From NCBI GenBank assembly GCA_032207245.1, contig CM063506.1:36219742-36283741 (forward strand): 64,000 nucleotides of DNA. The letters are read 5' to 3'. The notes below the pieces were generated by a model. It worked only from the letters and a program-made list of their open reading frames with translations, was not told the DNA's origin and made no database searches. Shown one piece after another: positions 49,028 to 56,940 of this stretch. The translations under genes were made by a program, and so were the position numbers. Position 1 is the stretch's first letter, and each line of letters opens with the position of its first letter. Source of the stretch: Pardosa pseudoannulata (taxonomy: Eukaryota > Arthropoda > Arachnida > Araneae > Lycosidae).

Positions 49028-52000
49028 AAATAAAAATTATTAAAAATTTTCCAAAAAACCACTAAAAATCCTTTGCTTTCCCTAAACTTCCTTCTTTACT
49101 TTTTATTTTTTATTTTATCTTAATTAATTAATTGTTAAGGGCCTAGTAATATTTTATTTTTTCCCCTTTAAGACCTGCATTTGTATATTTATTGTGTACC
49201 ATTTTAAAAGAAAGACACCTGGTAATTAATTTATCAACTTCCTAACAGGGGATAAAGCCTTCGGCCCAGGAACCCCGGAAAACATTTCAACAGCGTCAGA
49301 ATATGAGCCAATGTGCGCAAATTATGGTCGAAAGGTTTAAGGGCTGTGGATGCAGGTAGCCAGAAGTGGACGCTCAGTCCGAAACTTTATCCCAGATCGG
49401 GGACGGCTCTGTTTGAAAGATAGGTTGCTATCGTGAGAAAACAGCAAGAGCTGCAAATACAAGGGGCAATATGCGAAAAAAAAGGCGCAAAATAAAGGTT
49501 AAAATATATATACCCCACATGGGAAATAGGTAATGAAGGGACATGAAAAATCTTCATTACAGTAGGATAGTTAGAACGCGATGCATCAGAACCAACTGCA
49601 TTTCGGTACCGGAATCCAAGGGATCGGATCCTAATGGATGGTCGTAGCCAGTTAGGATTGAGTTAAAGCATCAGGTACTAGTTAAGCCTTGTGTACCCCC
49701 AAAAAATCAAACTGATCAAACCAAACCTCAGAATTAAAATACTTAGATGATAATTCATTGATATATTTCTATATCCCATTTATAAATACGTATAAATAAA
49801 CTCTATTCCTAAAATTAAGGTTCTGTACATCTACCCGATGCTTAACGATTGTCAATATTAGAACAAGTACTCAATAAATCTCGCTGGAATTATTGAAACA
49901 ACAATTTTAATTCAACTCAAAAGCATATCAACATTTACACTACCCCTCTCTTATAGAACATACCACGTCACTTACACTTCTTTTTTTAACTCACTTCATT
50001 TCACCACGTGACATAAAATATAAATTAAGGTGAATGAATCATCTGAATTAATGAATCAGTTTGTTAATGATGCTAAAACTGGAGTTTTTGAATTAAAAGG
50101 ATGGGGAAATTCAGGGACAATTTTCAAGAGCACAAGTTTTCAAAGGTGAATGACGTCACATCTTCCACACGAAAGCCGCAACACCATTTAAACAGTCGTT
50201 AGTTATCTATTAGTTTTAGAATGCAAAATATTGACCTATATCAATTAGAAAAGAATAACGTATACTTAACATAATGTAAATATGTATAGTCATTGAACTA
50301 TTTACAGCAATTATTTTGGTCGTAATATATAGTTGGATCTCCTTTTCAAATTAAGGCTGTTTCAAACGCAGGTCTCAATAAATAAGATATATTTGATTCA
50401 CTGAGTCATGTTCTTGTAACGTTAATTTAGAATAATAACTTTATTTCGACCGCTTAGGTCAGTATTTCGATACTAGCATATAACCCGTCATATGACGGGA
50501 TTAGTAAAATTTTTAATTTTCCAGAATTGTAAAGTACCCTATGAGGCAGGTAAAAAAGGGTTTGTTTTTTGACTGAGAATTATCTAGTACAAGCTCAATA
50601 ATTTATCTTCATACTCCTCTGGAGTTTCCCGATAATGTGAATGCAGTTTAGAATTCCATTGAAGTCTCATTTAGTCAAACTGTGTGGTTAAGTATAAAAA
50701 ACATGCACATAAACGAACAAAGTTCTTAATTTTCAAAGCTATATAACTTAAACGATAGGTATTTATTAGTCCGTGAAATAAACTCAGACTTTTGTAAAAG
50801 AATTTGTTGTTAATACCGATAATAAAATTTCCATTTCCAAAAAAAAAAAAAAAAAAATCGATTAAGTTTAAAATTATTTATGCCAAATATAAAAAAAAAA
50901 GTATTTACGTAATATCTAAGTTCAGTGATAAAACGTATGAAATTCATTCAGACGATATTTAAATTTAAAATAAGATGATTACCTGAGATGGTTAAAGAAA
51001 TGATGTCATAATGCCAGAAAAAATGTTATATTTTTTGTTTGTGATAAACTTAATAGCCTGCTCTTAAACGGTGAAAATAGAGCTTGAAATAATGGCATTA
51101 AACACTCAAAAAGGGGGGGGGGTGGATTTCGAGCGTTTTAAAGATTTGCTTTGAATTTTGCTAACCCTAACTCATAAAGAATCCAATATGGATGCTCCTA
51201 TTTATTCCAGATCCAACCGCTTCATAAATTTGAGGACAGGTGGACAGTTAACTTAAGCTATTATTTTGATATACTCTAATTAGAATAGAATGGAGTAGAA
51301 TGTTTGAAACTCATTTCGAATGATTCAACTTTAATAGCAGTAATGGGATTCGGATTCTGGTACCATTAAGCTGCACGTTGCCTATTTAGCAATTATCGGC
51401 TTAAATTTATAAAATCGATTTTAAAATTGTTATTAAAATGCAAGGTTTCCTTGCAGTAAAAAGGTTCTTGATGCATATTTGTGCCTGGAAATTTCTTGTT
51501 TCCCTCAATAGGAATTTCAGTATAATGTATTTAAATAGTATTTTTGTCACTTGAAATCTTAATTTTATTGAGTCACCGTAATTCTTGATTCCTTCTTTTT
51601 GTTCTAAATTTGCCTTCTTCATTTACCTAAGTGAAAGTGAAGTATACCAACTAGTCAAAATATTCTTTGCATTTTTTAATCTTTACAAGTAATAGCTTTT
51701 TAATCTTTTTGTACTATCATAGATGTCAGTCTTTCACCTCTTTATTGAAAAATTCTCTTATTTAGGATTTTTTCATACGAGGAATAATTTAAATTATTTC
51801 TTCTCAATGCCTTTTAATATCTTATTGTGAATAACTTATTAATATCGATTGTTTCTAAAATTTTCACATGTTAGCACCTGTATATTTTTATTTGCTTTTT
51901 TTATTTGATTTAAAAATTTTCATAATGGAATTCGTTTTAAATTATTAATTTCTCATTTACAGGAGATTTAGGTTATAATGTTCATTTAAGCTTTGAAATA

Positions 52001-53663
52001 AAAATACCATTTTAATGCTTTTTCTTTCTTTTAAACGGGTTCTTTAAATCTTTTGTTTAATAGTACTGTATATTGACTTACTATAAGTATGGCTGGTGTT
52101 TGAAACCAAAATTTAGACCTTGCGACTTCACTTCTTTTGATTGCCTTATGTTGGTAACTGTTTGAAGATTTATAATTCATGGAATTAGTCTGATATTAAC
52201 ATGAGTGATATCCGTATTCATTAGGAATGAACAACCCGTATCAAAGTACGAAATAAGTTTCCAGCTCTTAATTAAAAGGAAAATTTAAAAACAGCGAAAT
52301 TAATTCGTATAAGTATTAATGGAAATTAAACAGATTCACAAATGACAGATTTGTGAATTTTAAATCATTTATTTAGATAATTTGACTGGTTGAAATATGT
52401 AACATTTAGAGTTGCTTCATAGCTCAGTTGAAGACTGACTCTTTCTAAACATACATTTTATACAACATAATTCTCTCTGTATTTTTTGTTCCCAGAGTTG
52501 GGCTTTTTATTGTTAGGTCTATTCAGATTTTAAAACATTAATGCAACTTTAGACAACCCATAAAATACGTCTTTTTCAATTTTATATTTCGGGCAAGCCA
52601 AGTCACGGGGGTTGCGCAGGATGGACAAAGGTCCGTCACAGTGATCCCCGAGTGATGGTCCAGATGCCCAGGTTTGCGGCTGTCACCTTCTAAAATTTCC
52701 TGTTCATCTTGTTTGGCTTTCCGGTTTTCTGTCTATAGGTGTAACGAGCTAAATCCTAATCCTCCCTTATATATTTTTGTTCTTTTTTCCGGCCAGCGTA
52801 GTTCGCGCCACCCTAATTAAGTACGGCTCAAGAAATCCGCTAAGCATCTAGTAGTTTTCTAAATTTTCCTCCCTCTTCAGCGTAACTCTTCTGCGTTCGT
52901 CCCATGATGGCGTTTGCGGCGCGACGGACGAGCTCCGGGTTCTTCGGAGGGTCGACTGCGCAGTGGTGTGGCCCAGCACTTGCGGTCTGCTCACCGTCGC
53001 CGGGAAAGGCCTCATGGCCAAATGAGACCTGTTTAGAGCTTGATTGTTTTTTTCAAATCGAAATATTTTTGGGCGCTTTCTTCAGAATCCAGCTGCGTTT
53101 TAGGATATTTTTTGTCGCTATTAGAAATAGTAGGAGGAATGGCAAATGGATCATGCATTTACAACTCAACACTTATAGAATACATACTACACTATAAATA
53201 TGTAGGTCTGAATCTTCCTCGAGAAAGGTCTTTTGTGATTAAACAATATAGAATTGCATCCTATACAATCTCAACCTTTATTTTAATAGATAGTAGTATA
53301 ATTGCACATTGTAATATTTCCCCATGTAAATGATATGATTATATTTTTATAAATAGGTGAAATTACGAATAGGGATAATTCTTTCGTCCTTAAAATATTT
53401 TCGTCGGTGTCTACACATTTTAGACTTAAACACAGTATTCCATAAGACATAGCTAGTAAGCGAATTAAACTTCAAAATGTGATATACTTAAGCTTAAAAG
53501 TTTCTGGCTGCAAAATAAAACATTTTTCTTTTTTTTTTTTTTCAGGTACAAGAAGTACAAACTTCGCTGCGGAATGTGTTGGCACATACCAAAAAAGGAC
53601 GAATTCAGTCCAAGATGTTGTTCTTGCGGCTCGTTTTATCAATATGTATCACCAAGGAGGTGA
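23824..53663 (+). CDS. ZGLP1-like GATA-type zinc finger protein, 5 exons
   Basis: Joining 23824-23841, 33918-34156, 39830-39927, 41698-41788 and 53546-53663 gives 564 bases, 187 residues and a TGA stop. All four introns are GT..AG and all phases agree. The protein has a serine-rich N-terminus, a basic patch SRKRK near residues 42-46, a tryptophan-rich conserved-looking block at about 61-85, a PRKKRK nuclear-localisation-like patch at 89-94, and an acidic SSDEEE stretch. A GATA finger follows (C122, C125, C143, C146; motif TPLWRDAEDGTPLCNACG). Then comes a second cluster, C157-x2-C160-x12-C173-x2-C176. The finger followed directly by RYKKY and a second Cys4 cluster is the C-terminal layout of ZGLP1, a nuclear regulator of germ-cell GATA targets in vertebrates. 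Identity as a ZGLP1-type protein is firm; a germline role here is inferred. Introns are about 10.1, 5.7, 1.8 and 11.8 kb, all repeat-rich. Confidence 0.88.
27103..27455. mobile_element. Possible TTAA-type insert in a B module
   Basis: Where other B modules read CTTGCGTTAAAGTAAATG, this one reads CTTGCGGTAA then CCCCTTAATGCACAG and about 350 extra bases before module sequence resumes. The start resembles the ends of the element at 35844. The right end is not clear. Confidence 0.45.
27546..27718 (+). mobile_element. SINE family 1 copy with clean target duplication
   Basis: GCCGAACGCTGGCCGATTGG to CCAAAC, flanked by the 14-bp direct repeat CATGGCCTGATTTC (27532-27545 and 27719-27732). The insertion struck the conserved start of a B module. 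Confidence 0.93.
29031..30028. other. AT-rich intron sequence, nothing recognised
   Basis: No coding, RNA or shared repeat signal was seen between the module array and the next MITE. Confidence 0.4.
30031..30188. mobile_element. Palindromic MITE, TA target site
   Basis: Left GGCCCTTAGTCTGGACGTTG and complement of right GGGGCTTACTCTGGACGTTG; TA on both sides. The arms also hold GGTTCGTTTCGAACC and several TGACGTCA-like half sites. A truncated relative lies at 11925-12054. Confidence 0.8.
30190..32545 (+). repeat. Tandem array of about 590-bp units, each with a SINE
   Basis: Four units start near 30200, 30748, 31362 and 31962, each opening with CATCGAAGC.GAA..AGG/AAGATT and a GCCCTTATGTTTCTGAG-like block. 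Each includes a SINE-1 (heads near 30369, 30928, 31532, 32122) and then AACCAAACTAAATGTTAA..AAATTATATTGTTACTTC. The final unit ends at ATGCAATTGTGTCAGTTTG. All four SINEs share the drifted head GAGTGGTAGAGCTCTGCTC or a close variant, so they multiplied with the array rather than by retroposition. Confidence 0.88.
32709..32768 (+). mobile_element. SINE family 1 head fragment
   Basis: GCTGAACGATGGCCGATTCG to CTGAATCCCACTGTC; only the tRNA-like head remains. Confidence 0.65.
32776..33700 (+). repeat. Dispersed repeat J, copy 1
   Basis: About 0.9 kb matched in direct orientation by 50471-51275: both begin ACTAGCA.ATA.CCCGTC.TATGAC and share GTAAAGTACCCTATxxxGCAG, ATTTATCTTCATACTCCTCT and, near the end, CCGCTTCATAAATTTG. 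The family is not identified; no termini or coding region were recognised. Confidence 0.8.
33918..34156 (+). CDS. ZGLP1-like exon 2
   Basis: A pyrimidine-rich tract and TTTCTAG precede 33918, and a GTAAGT donor follows 34156. The frame encodes a serine-rich N-terminal region, a basic SRKRK patch, and a block with two tryptophans (RGVTIWMENK, then GDDWKLFMRSEY) that looks structured and may be a conserved interaction motif. Codon use is more GC-rich than the flanks, as expected of coding sequence. The exon ends in phase 2 and the split codon gives serine with exon 3. An LTR lies only about 220 bases downstream in intron 2. Confidence 0.85.
34379..34814 (-). mobile_element. LTR of a Gypsy-type retrotransposon
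   Basis: On the minus strand it runs TGTTAAGAATGCTG to TTTTGCAACA (436 bp), with a TATATAAACGGGCCC box near 34591-34605 and AATAAA near 34438. Directly after the LTR the minus strand reads AGTGTCAGAAGTGGCATTTG (down to 34359), a close match to a primer-binding site complementary to tRNA-Leu, as in many Gypsy elements. The internal coding region is missing. It lies in intron 2, antisense to the gene. Confidence 0.75.
34923..35517. mobile_element. TTAA MITE (GGTCA/TGACC dyad)
   Basis: TTAA at 34919-34922 and 35518-35521; termini ATGTTGACTGCCA and ACGTTGACTGCCA. Dyads at 34941-34954 (GGTCACCTCTGACC) and, imperfectly, 34984-34997. In intron 2. Confidence 0.88.
35844..36366. mobile_element. TTAA MITE (CTCGAG dyad)
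   Basis: Right TTAA at 36367-36370; the left site is TTTA, one change from TTAA. Termini CCCCTTAACG and CCCTTTAATC. Three dyads near the left end: CTCGAGTTAACTCGAG (35860-35875), CTCGAGATAATTCGAG (35903-35918) and CTCGAATGCAATCGAG (about 35954-35969). Confidence 0.82.
36371..37210. other. AT-rich intron sequence with a short local repeat
   Basis: ATTCCTATTATAGTAAGTCTGGATATATTTTAAAATT-like wording recurs at about 36955-36995 and 37070-37110. Nothing coding is supported. Confidence 0.4.
37215..37772. mobile_element. TTAA MITE (CCGAACT/AGTTCGG dyad)
   Basis: TTAA at 37211-37214 and 37773-37776; termini CCCCTCGCCTGTGA and CACCTTGCCTGTGA. Dyads CCCGAACTCAGTTCGGG (37231-37247), GGACCTGAGTTCGG (about 37277-37290) and CCCGAAATCGGTTCG (about 37326-37340). 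Confidence 0.9.
37781..38283. mobile_element. TTAA MITE (CGTAC dyad), copy 1
   Basis: Directly abuts the previous element (TTAATTAA at 37773-37780) and ends at TTAA 38284-38287. Termini CACATTGTGTGCGGG and CACATTGTATGCGGG. Dyads CGTACTGGTACG (38210-38221) and CGTACTAGTATG (38254-38265) lie at the right end. Confidence 0.92.
38288..39829. other. Intron 2 sequence, nothing recognised
   Basis: Somewhat less AT-rich than the surroundings around 38300-38900, but no open frame, SINE box or repeat shared within the window was found. Confidence 0.4.
39830..39927 (+). CDS. ZGLP1-like exon 3
   Basis: The exon lies between TATTTTTAG and a GTAAGT donor. In the frame set by exon 2 it encodes 32 residues starting LAPRKKRKFS, a strong monopartite nuclear-localisation-like signal, then an acidic SSDEEE run. 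It is too short to appear as a standalone open frame with its own ATG. It ends in phase 1 and the split codon gives glutamate with exon 4. Confidence 0.85.
40019..40067. repeat. (TA)n/(ACAT)n microsatellite
   Basis: About 16 TA units followed by four ACAT units, in intron 3. Confidence 0.95.
40068..41697. other. Rest of intron 3
   Basis: AT-rich. A decayed SINE-1 tail is visible near 40520-40565 (AAAGTAGACCATAGCGATTT followed by AAACCAAAC). Confidence 0.4.
41698..41788 (+). CDS. ZGLP1-like exon 4, GATA zinc finger
   Basis: This exon encodes the whole CX2CX17CX2C finger, with the family's hallmark TPLWR and LCNACG motifs. The acceptor is TTCTTCTAG. The donor is GTACTT, weaker than the other donors of this gene. 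Reading through it would add a short non-conserved tail (YLIFDF...) and stop at about 41840, so an intron-retention product would keep the GATA finger but lose the second cysteine cluster. The exon ends after AG of an arginine codon completed in exon 5. Confidence 0.92.
42514..43029. mobile_element. TTAA MITE (GACGTC dyad) with nested SINE
   Basis: TTAA at 42510-42513 and 43030-43033; termini CCCCTTGACATAC and CCCCTTGACTTAC. Dyads TGACGTCTGGGAGACGTCA (42529-42547) and GACGTCTCCGAGACGTC (42575-42591). A SINE-1 is inserted at about 42691-42885. In intron 4. Confidence 0.92.
42689..42885 (+). mobile_element. SINE family 1 nested in a TTAA MITE
   Basis: AGCCGAACGCTGGACCATTG to CCAAACCAAAACAAACC, flanked by AAACTTCAT (42680-42688 and 42886-42894). 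It is younger than the MITE it interrupts. Confidence 0.9.
43034..43849. other. Intron 4 stretch, nothing recognised
   Basis: AT-rich; the frame at 43482-43715 has no motif. Confidence 0.4.
43850..44310. repeat. GC-rich insert of unknown type
   Basis: Composition jumps to GC-rich (CCCATTAAAGTCACCCC, GGACGAGTTGGTGCTGGTGG). The motif ATTAAAGTCAC occurs at 43853 and again near 44071, so part may be a short direct repeat. Opposed short frames on both strands (43840-44094 minus, 43906-44112 plus) are most likely chance in GC-rich DNA. Probably an unidentified mobile element. Confidence 0.4.
44368..44540 (+). mobile_element. Decayed SINE family 1 copy
   Basis: GCTGAATGATGTCAGAAAGG, GGATCGAATCCTACTACAGG and GTCCAGGTCTCATTAGC keep the order head, box B, body of SINE-1 with many changes. 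Confidence 0.7.
44541..45984. other. AT-rich intron 4 sequence
   Basis: No supported feature. The frame at 45522-45779 (MVFSLYQSLNSLVLK...) lacks motifs. Confidence 0.4.
45985..47090 (+). repeat. Large inverted duplication, left arm
   Basis: Its complement occurs at about 51610-53115. Anchors: AAATATCCTAAAACGCAGCTGG (46045) against CCAGCTGCGTTTTAGGATATTT (53089); GAGCTATGAAGC (46259) against GCTTCATAGCTCAG (52413); CAGGTGCTAACATGTG (46818) against CACATGTTAGCACCTG (51867); TATGCTTCACTTTCACTTAGGT (47056) against its complement (51627). The arms are diverged with many small indels. Nature of the element unknown. Confidence 0.85.
47091..48219. other. Intron 4 sequence, nothing recognised
   Basis: AT-rich apart from a moderately GC-richer patch near 47870-47960; no supported gene. 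Confidence 0.4.
48220..48860. other. GC-rich, CpG-bearing island in intron 4
   Basis: Markedly more GC and CpG than its surroundings, with motifs such as GCGACTCTGACCAATGAAACG (a CCAAT-type box), GCGCGCGGAG and GGGGCGGAGC (GC box). Overlapping frames on both strands (48226-48457 plus, 48342-48585 minus) look like by-products of composition. It may be an internal promoter or the 5' end of a mobile element; CGTCAGAATATGAGC recurs at 48629 and 49295. Confidence 0.45.
48985..49022. repeat. (TA)n microsatellite
   Basis: Run of about 14 TA units after AATAAATAAATA. Confidence 0.9.
49565..49730 (+). mobile_element. Decayed SINE family 1 copy
   Basis: GTTAGAACGCGATGCATCAG..TTCGGTACCGGAATCCAAGG..GGATCCTAATGGATGGTCG, ending ATCAAACCAAACC; box A and B are both eroded. 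Confidence 0.6.
49731..50470. other. AT-rich intron 4 sequence
   Basis: No supported feature. Confidence 0.4.
50471..51275 (+). repeat. Dispersed repeat J, copy 2
   Basis: Direct copy of 32776-33700, with ACTAGCATATAACCCGTCAT at the start and CCGCTTCATAAATTTGAGG near the end. Carries a 17-base A run (about 50841) and a G run (about 51114). Located between the arms of the inverted duplication. Confidence 0.8.
51610..53115 (-). repeat. Large inverted duplication, right arm
   Basis: Inverted partner of 45985-47090, about 4.5 kb away. It is longer because a GC-rich insert (about 52592-53040) breaks it between the TTTTTCAATTTTATATTTC region and TTTTTCAAATCG; the left arm shows the uninterrupted sequence. 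Confidence 0.85.
52592..53040. mobile_element. GC-rich insert in the inverted repeat
   Basis: About 450 bases absent from the other arm, running from GGGCAAGCCAAGTCACGGGG to GACCTGTTTAGAGCTTGATTG. The flanks carry similar TTTTTCAAT/TTTTTCAAA words that may be a target duplication. Base composition is far more GC-rich than the surroundings. Short frames inside (52904-53197) show no motif I know. Confidence 0.6.
53546..53663 (+). CDS. ZGLP1-like exon 5, second Cys4 cluster and stop
   Basis: A long T tract and TTCAG precede 53546. In the frame set by exon 4 it encodes YKKYKLRCGMCW, then a CCSC cluster, and stops at TGA 53661-53663 after SPRR. The RYKKY-x3-CxxCW continuation is what ZGLP1 proteins carry directly after the GATA finger, so this exon, nearly 12 kb away, clearly belongs to the same gene. 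A different frame of the same bases stays open from about 53479 but does not give these motifs. Confidence 0.9.
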
Positions 53664-53908
53664 CTTTGATATGTATATTTTAAAATCTAACTAGTTTGAC
53701 TTGTTTTGGATCTGATGCCAAGCAAAATGAAGATCAGAGTAACAAAATGTTACGTTTCGAGGAATCTATTTTTGTTGAATATTTGCTATCTCTGTGATAC
53801 ATTGAATTGTTTGTTATTCAGCTGTTTCTTCTGAATTAATTTTGATATATTTGTTTTACTCTTTGATAATGGTGAACTTACAAATTGTATCATAAATGTT
53901 AATGACAG

Positions 53909-53914
53909 AATAAA
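53909..53914 (+). terminator. Poly(A) signal of the ZGLP1-like gene
   Basis: A canonical AATAAA lies 246 bases after the stop codon, followed by TTA- and T-rich sequence. It is the first AATAAA I see after the TGA at 53663, so the 3' UTR would be about 270 bases. Confidence 0.6.
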
Positions 53915-54204
53915 AGAGTTAATTATTTGTTAACTTATTTCATAATTTCAGTATGTACCAGTCCTGTCAAACTTTTACAACACGAGATGTAATCAGGTTT
54001 ACTATTTCTTTAACCAGTTTCGAGCAGCTGCAAAAATTAAAAGTTAGGGTCCTATATTTGATTTTTAATGTTGAAAAAACTCATAAGTTTTGATATTGAA
54101 GTTTAAACCTGTCACTACGAAGGTGATTTTATGAAAATGGTCTCAGAAAAAATATCTACCATTTTTGTAAACTTTGCTTTTTGTCCATTTGAACGAAGGC
54201 TTAA

Positions 54205-54769
54205 CCCCTTCCGGTATGATTTAATAATGAAAAACTGTGCATGAAATAACAATTTAATTTTTATTTAAAAAACTTGTTTCATTTTACAATTCTTACATAT
54301 TCTTAATTAAAATCCACTTTTTACATAATGTTAAATAATATCAGAAACAGTAAAATTAAGAAAATATCAAAGCAAAACATTAATAAGGTATACAGATAAT
54401 AGTCTTCAAGCTAGTGGTACTTTTCAAAACAAAGTGCAAAGGAATTCTTAATTGTTTACACCGCCAAGTAGTCTCACTTTTAATTTGATTCTTGTAACAC
54501 ACACTGCATTTCTTAGTAGGTTTTCTTTTATTCTGACTCATTAATTTGGCAATGACTTGTACCAAGAAATTCTAAGTAAACATTATGCAATAGTGACTTG
54601 TGATTTTCACAAGTGATAAAAGTGTTGCCAAATTCAGTACACTAGAAATTTTAAACTAAATTATCATATTTAACAGTAACTTTAATCGCATGACGAGTGT
54701 AACTCGTCATTGTGCGGTATGGAATGAAAAACTAATGACGAGCTAGACTCGTCATTTTACCGGAAGGGG
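54205..54769 (-). mobile_element. TTAA MITE family A, copy 2
   Basis: TTAA at 54201-54204 and 54770-54773; termini CCCCTTCCGGTA. Inverted relative to copy 1, with the dyad-bearing end at the right (GACGAG..CTCGTC near 54693 and 54736). It retains the same cysteine-rich-domain remnant on the minus strand (54380-54565). It lies about 300 bases beyond the poly(A) signal of the ZGLP1-like gene. Confidence 0.92.
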
Positions 54770-54773
54770 TTAA

Positions 54774-54981
54774 TTCGGTGGCGGCTGCTCTTGTCTCGAA
54801 GTTTGCGAGTTCGAATGTCAGTGCTGGAATGGATGTACGAAGTGGTTTGGAATAACTACTTAATTGTTTTCTCAAACAGCGAGAGTACAGTTTAGCATGT
54901 CAACGTATATTTGTAAATCAAACAAAATTTGTTCCAATTTTTCTGTTTTTAAAAAAGCTTTGAATATCCTGACAGGATTTT
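54774..54981 (+). mobile_element. Decayed SINE-like fragment
   Basis: TTCGGTGGCGGCTGCTCTTG..GCGAGTTCGAATGTCAGTGC..GGATGTACGAAG keeps a box-B-like motif and the SINE-1 order. Confidence 0.5.
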
Positions 54982-54985
54982 TTAA

Positions 54986-55510
54986 CACTACATTCTCACA
55001 TTTTATGCGAGACACTTACTAGTAAGTTTTCTGATAATTGATACTTGAGCGCGGGTCACATACGGGTTAGTCTAACAACATGGTTTATTTGTGGGTAAAA
55101 AAATAACGGTATATACAGGAGGAAAACGAGGCCTAATGTTCTTGTCTACTACATAAATTCTGGAAAAATTTAGACAAAAACTAGTTTTTACATCAGTTGA
55201 TGTGGAACCACAGAACGGGAAAAAATTGAATCTCTATACCACTATTTCTATTTGATTTTTCATATTTACGATACTATTATAAATTTATCCACTAAAAAAT
55301 ATATTTTTTGTTTACAGAAATCTTATGGTTGTTATTTATAAATTTCTATTTATATATTTGTTTATATATTTCAATATAAAATAAAAAAAGTTGGTTAAAA
55401 AATCAAATAATTTTCGATCTATTGAGGTTTAACTGAATAACTAAGTTTACGCGCAAAACGCCCGCTCCCGGTACAATTCCGCTGCGAAATGTACCCGCAC
55501 ACAATATGCT
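54986..55510 (-). mobile_element. TTAA MITE (CGTAC dyad), copy 2
   Basis: Inverted copy of 37781-38283. TTAA at 54982-54985; the other end (CCCGCACACAATATGCTGA) has lost its TTAA. The central AAAAAATATATTTTTTGTTTAC region matches copy 1. Dyads are eroded. Confidence 0.8.
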
Positions 55511-55959
55511 GACTGCAAAATAAGTGTATGGTATTTACTAGGTCACTTTTATAATTTTCATAGAAAAAATAAACTATTAAGCGATTAGATGGTATAGTAA
55601 CATTTTCGTATAGAAAAAGTATTCCTAATAATAAACTGTTTTTGATTCAATATAAAATTAATAGTTTTCTGCTTAACACAACATTTGGTAGATATTTAGT
55701 TATATTCTAACTTTATGAAAATTCAGTTCTTTATATCAACAGTACATTTATAAAACACAAACTATGTATGGTGCTCAAGCGCGTGGAAAAGAAATTCGCT
55801 TAACCTCAAACGAAATTGGGACATTAGAAACTGATTTTTGTCAAATAAAAGTTGATTATATTTTTCCTTCTTTGAACCTCAATTATATTGATAATTTATA
55901 TCTTTGTAAATGTCATTGTTTCTGTCAATTTCCTAACCCTTTGTCTATCCCATCACATA
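55511..55959. other. AT-rich intergenic sequence
   Basis: No supported feature; the frame at 55764-56012 runs into the hAT MITE and is not a gene. Confidence 0.4.
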
Positions 55960-55967
55960 TGATATAC

Positions 55968-56475
55968 CAGGGTGGCCAACCTGCTGTTTGCGAGCTACAT
56001 GCTACTCTTTGAAGGATAATTTGTGGATCTCAATATACCCGAGTTCCCTTTTCATTTTTGTGTTATAATTTAAAAACATTATTACAACTGATCGAGCTCC
56101 GGCAATGGTAGTAAAAAAATCGGCCTTATTGTCCTTTTAAGAGATGATTCTCAAATACCACAATTCATACCGATTCACTGCATAATTCACTGACAACATC
56201 TCGTTATAAAATACTTAAAATATCCTGATGTTATGAAAACAGTGTCACACATTGTAAATTACATTCGCATCAAAGGAAAAAAGTCATCGACAATTCAAAA
56301 ATATCCTTGAAAAATTAAAGGATGAAGAACTTCTAAATGACATTATAAAAATAATTTCTGTAAAAAAATTAATACCTTTCGTGTTTACTTTTTTAAATAC
56401 TATTTAATTGCGATTCGCGAAAAATTTAAAATTTTCAAATATGGCTCGGACTATCAAGAAGCTTGGCCACCCCTG
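55968..56475. mobile_element. hAT MITE with 8-bp target duplication
   Basis: Termini CAGGGTGGCCAA and the complement CAGGGGTGGCCAA of the right end, flanked by the perfect 8-bp repeat TGATATAC (55960-55967 and 56476-56483). The CAGGGGTGGCCAACCTGC-type end and GAGCTACATGC subterminal motif are characteristic of hAT (Charlie-like) elements. No transposase remains. Confidence 0.93.
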
Positions 56476-56892
56476 TGATATACTATTCCCTAATTCTTTA
56501 TAATCAATAAACTATATTTTATAAACGCGCTTTTATATATTTTATATCGTGTAGATGTGTATGTCACATGTGATGTACAGAAAAGGCAAAGTGTTAATAT
56601 CCCAGTTTTTTTTTAGTATTAAAATATCGGACACTTTTTAAAGTTTAGCTGCATAAATCATATTTTACTAACCTTCAATTTAAAAATTTAGTTTCCGACA
56701 TGCATAGTTAAGTATTTCGTATTCAAGTGAATTATTATTATTTGATATAAATATTCTAGGTTAATTTAAAAATATTACTACTTGAAATTATAAATCAAAA
56801 TCTCTTCAAAATTAGTTATTAAAGCACTATATTTATTTTAAAAGAATATTAATTTGAAAAAGGCTACAGTGTCCCCTTATCTATAGGTGCCG

Positions 56893-56940
56893 GTCTCATA
56901 ATCCCCGGTGGTATACCCTAGTGTTCCAAACCAAACTTTT
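56893..56940 (+). mobile_element. SINE family 1 tail fragment
   Basis: GGTGCCGGTCTCATAATCCC and GTGTTCCAAACCAAAC are the 3' part of SINE-1 only. Confidence 0.6.

Noticed and set aside
53479..53694. 71-codon frame over exon 5
   Set aside because: It is in a different frame from the one giving the conserved RYKKY and CxxC motifs; it is a shadow of exon 5.
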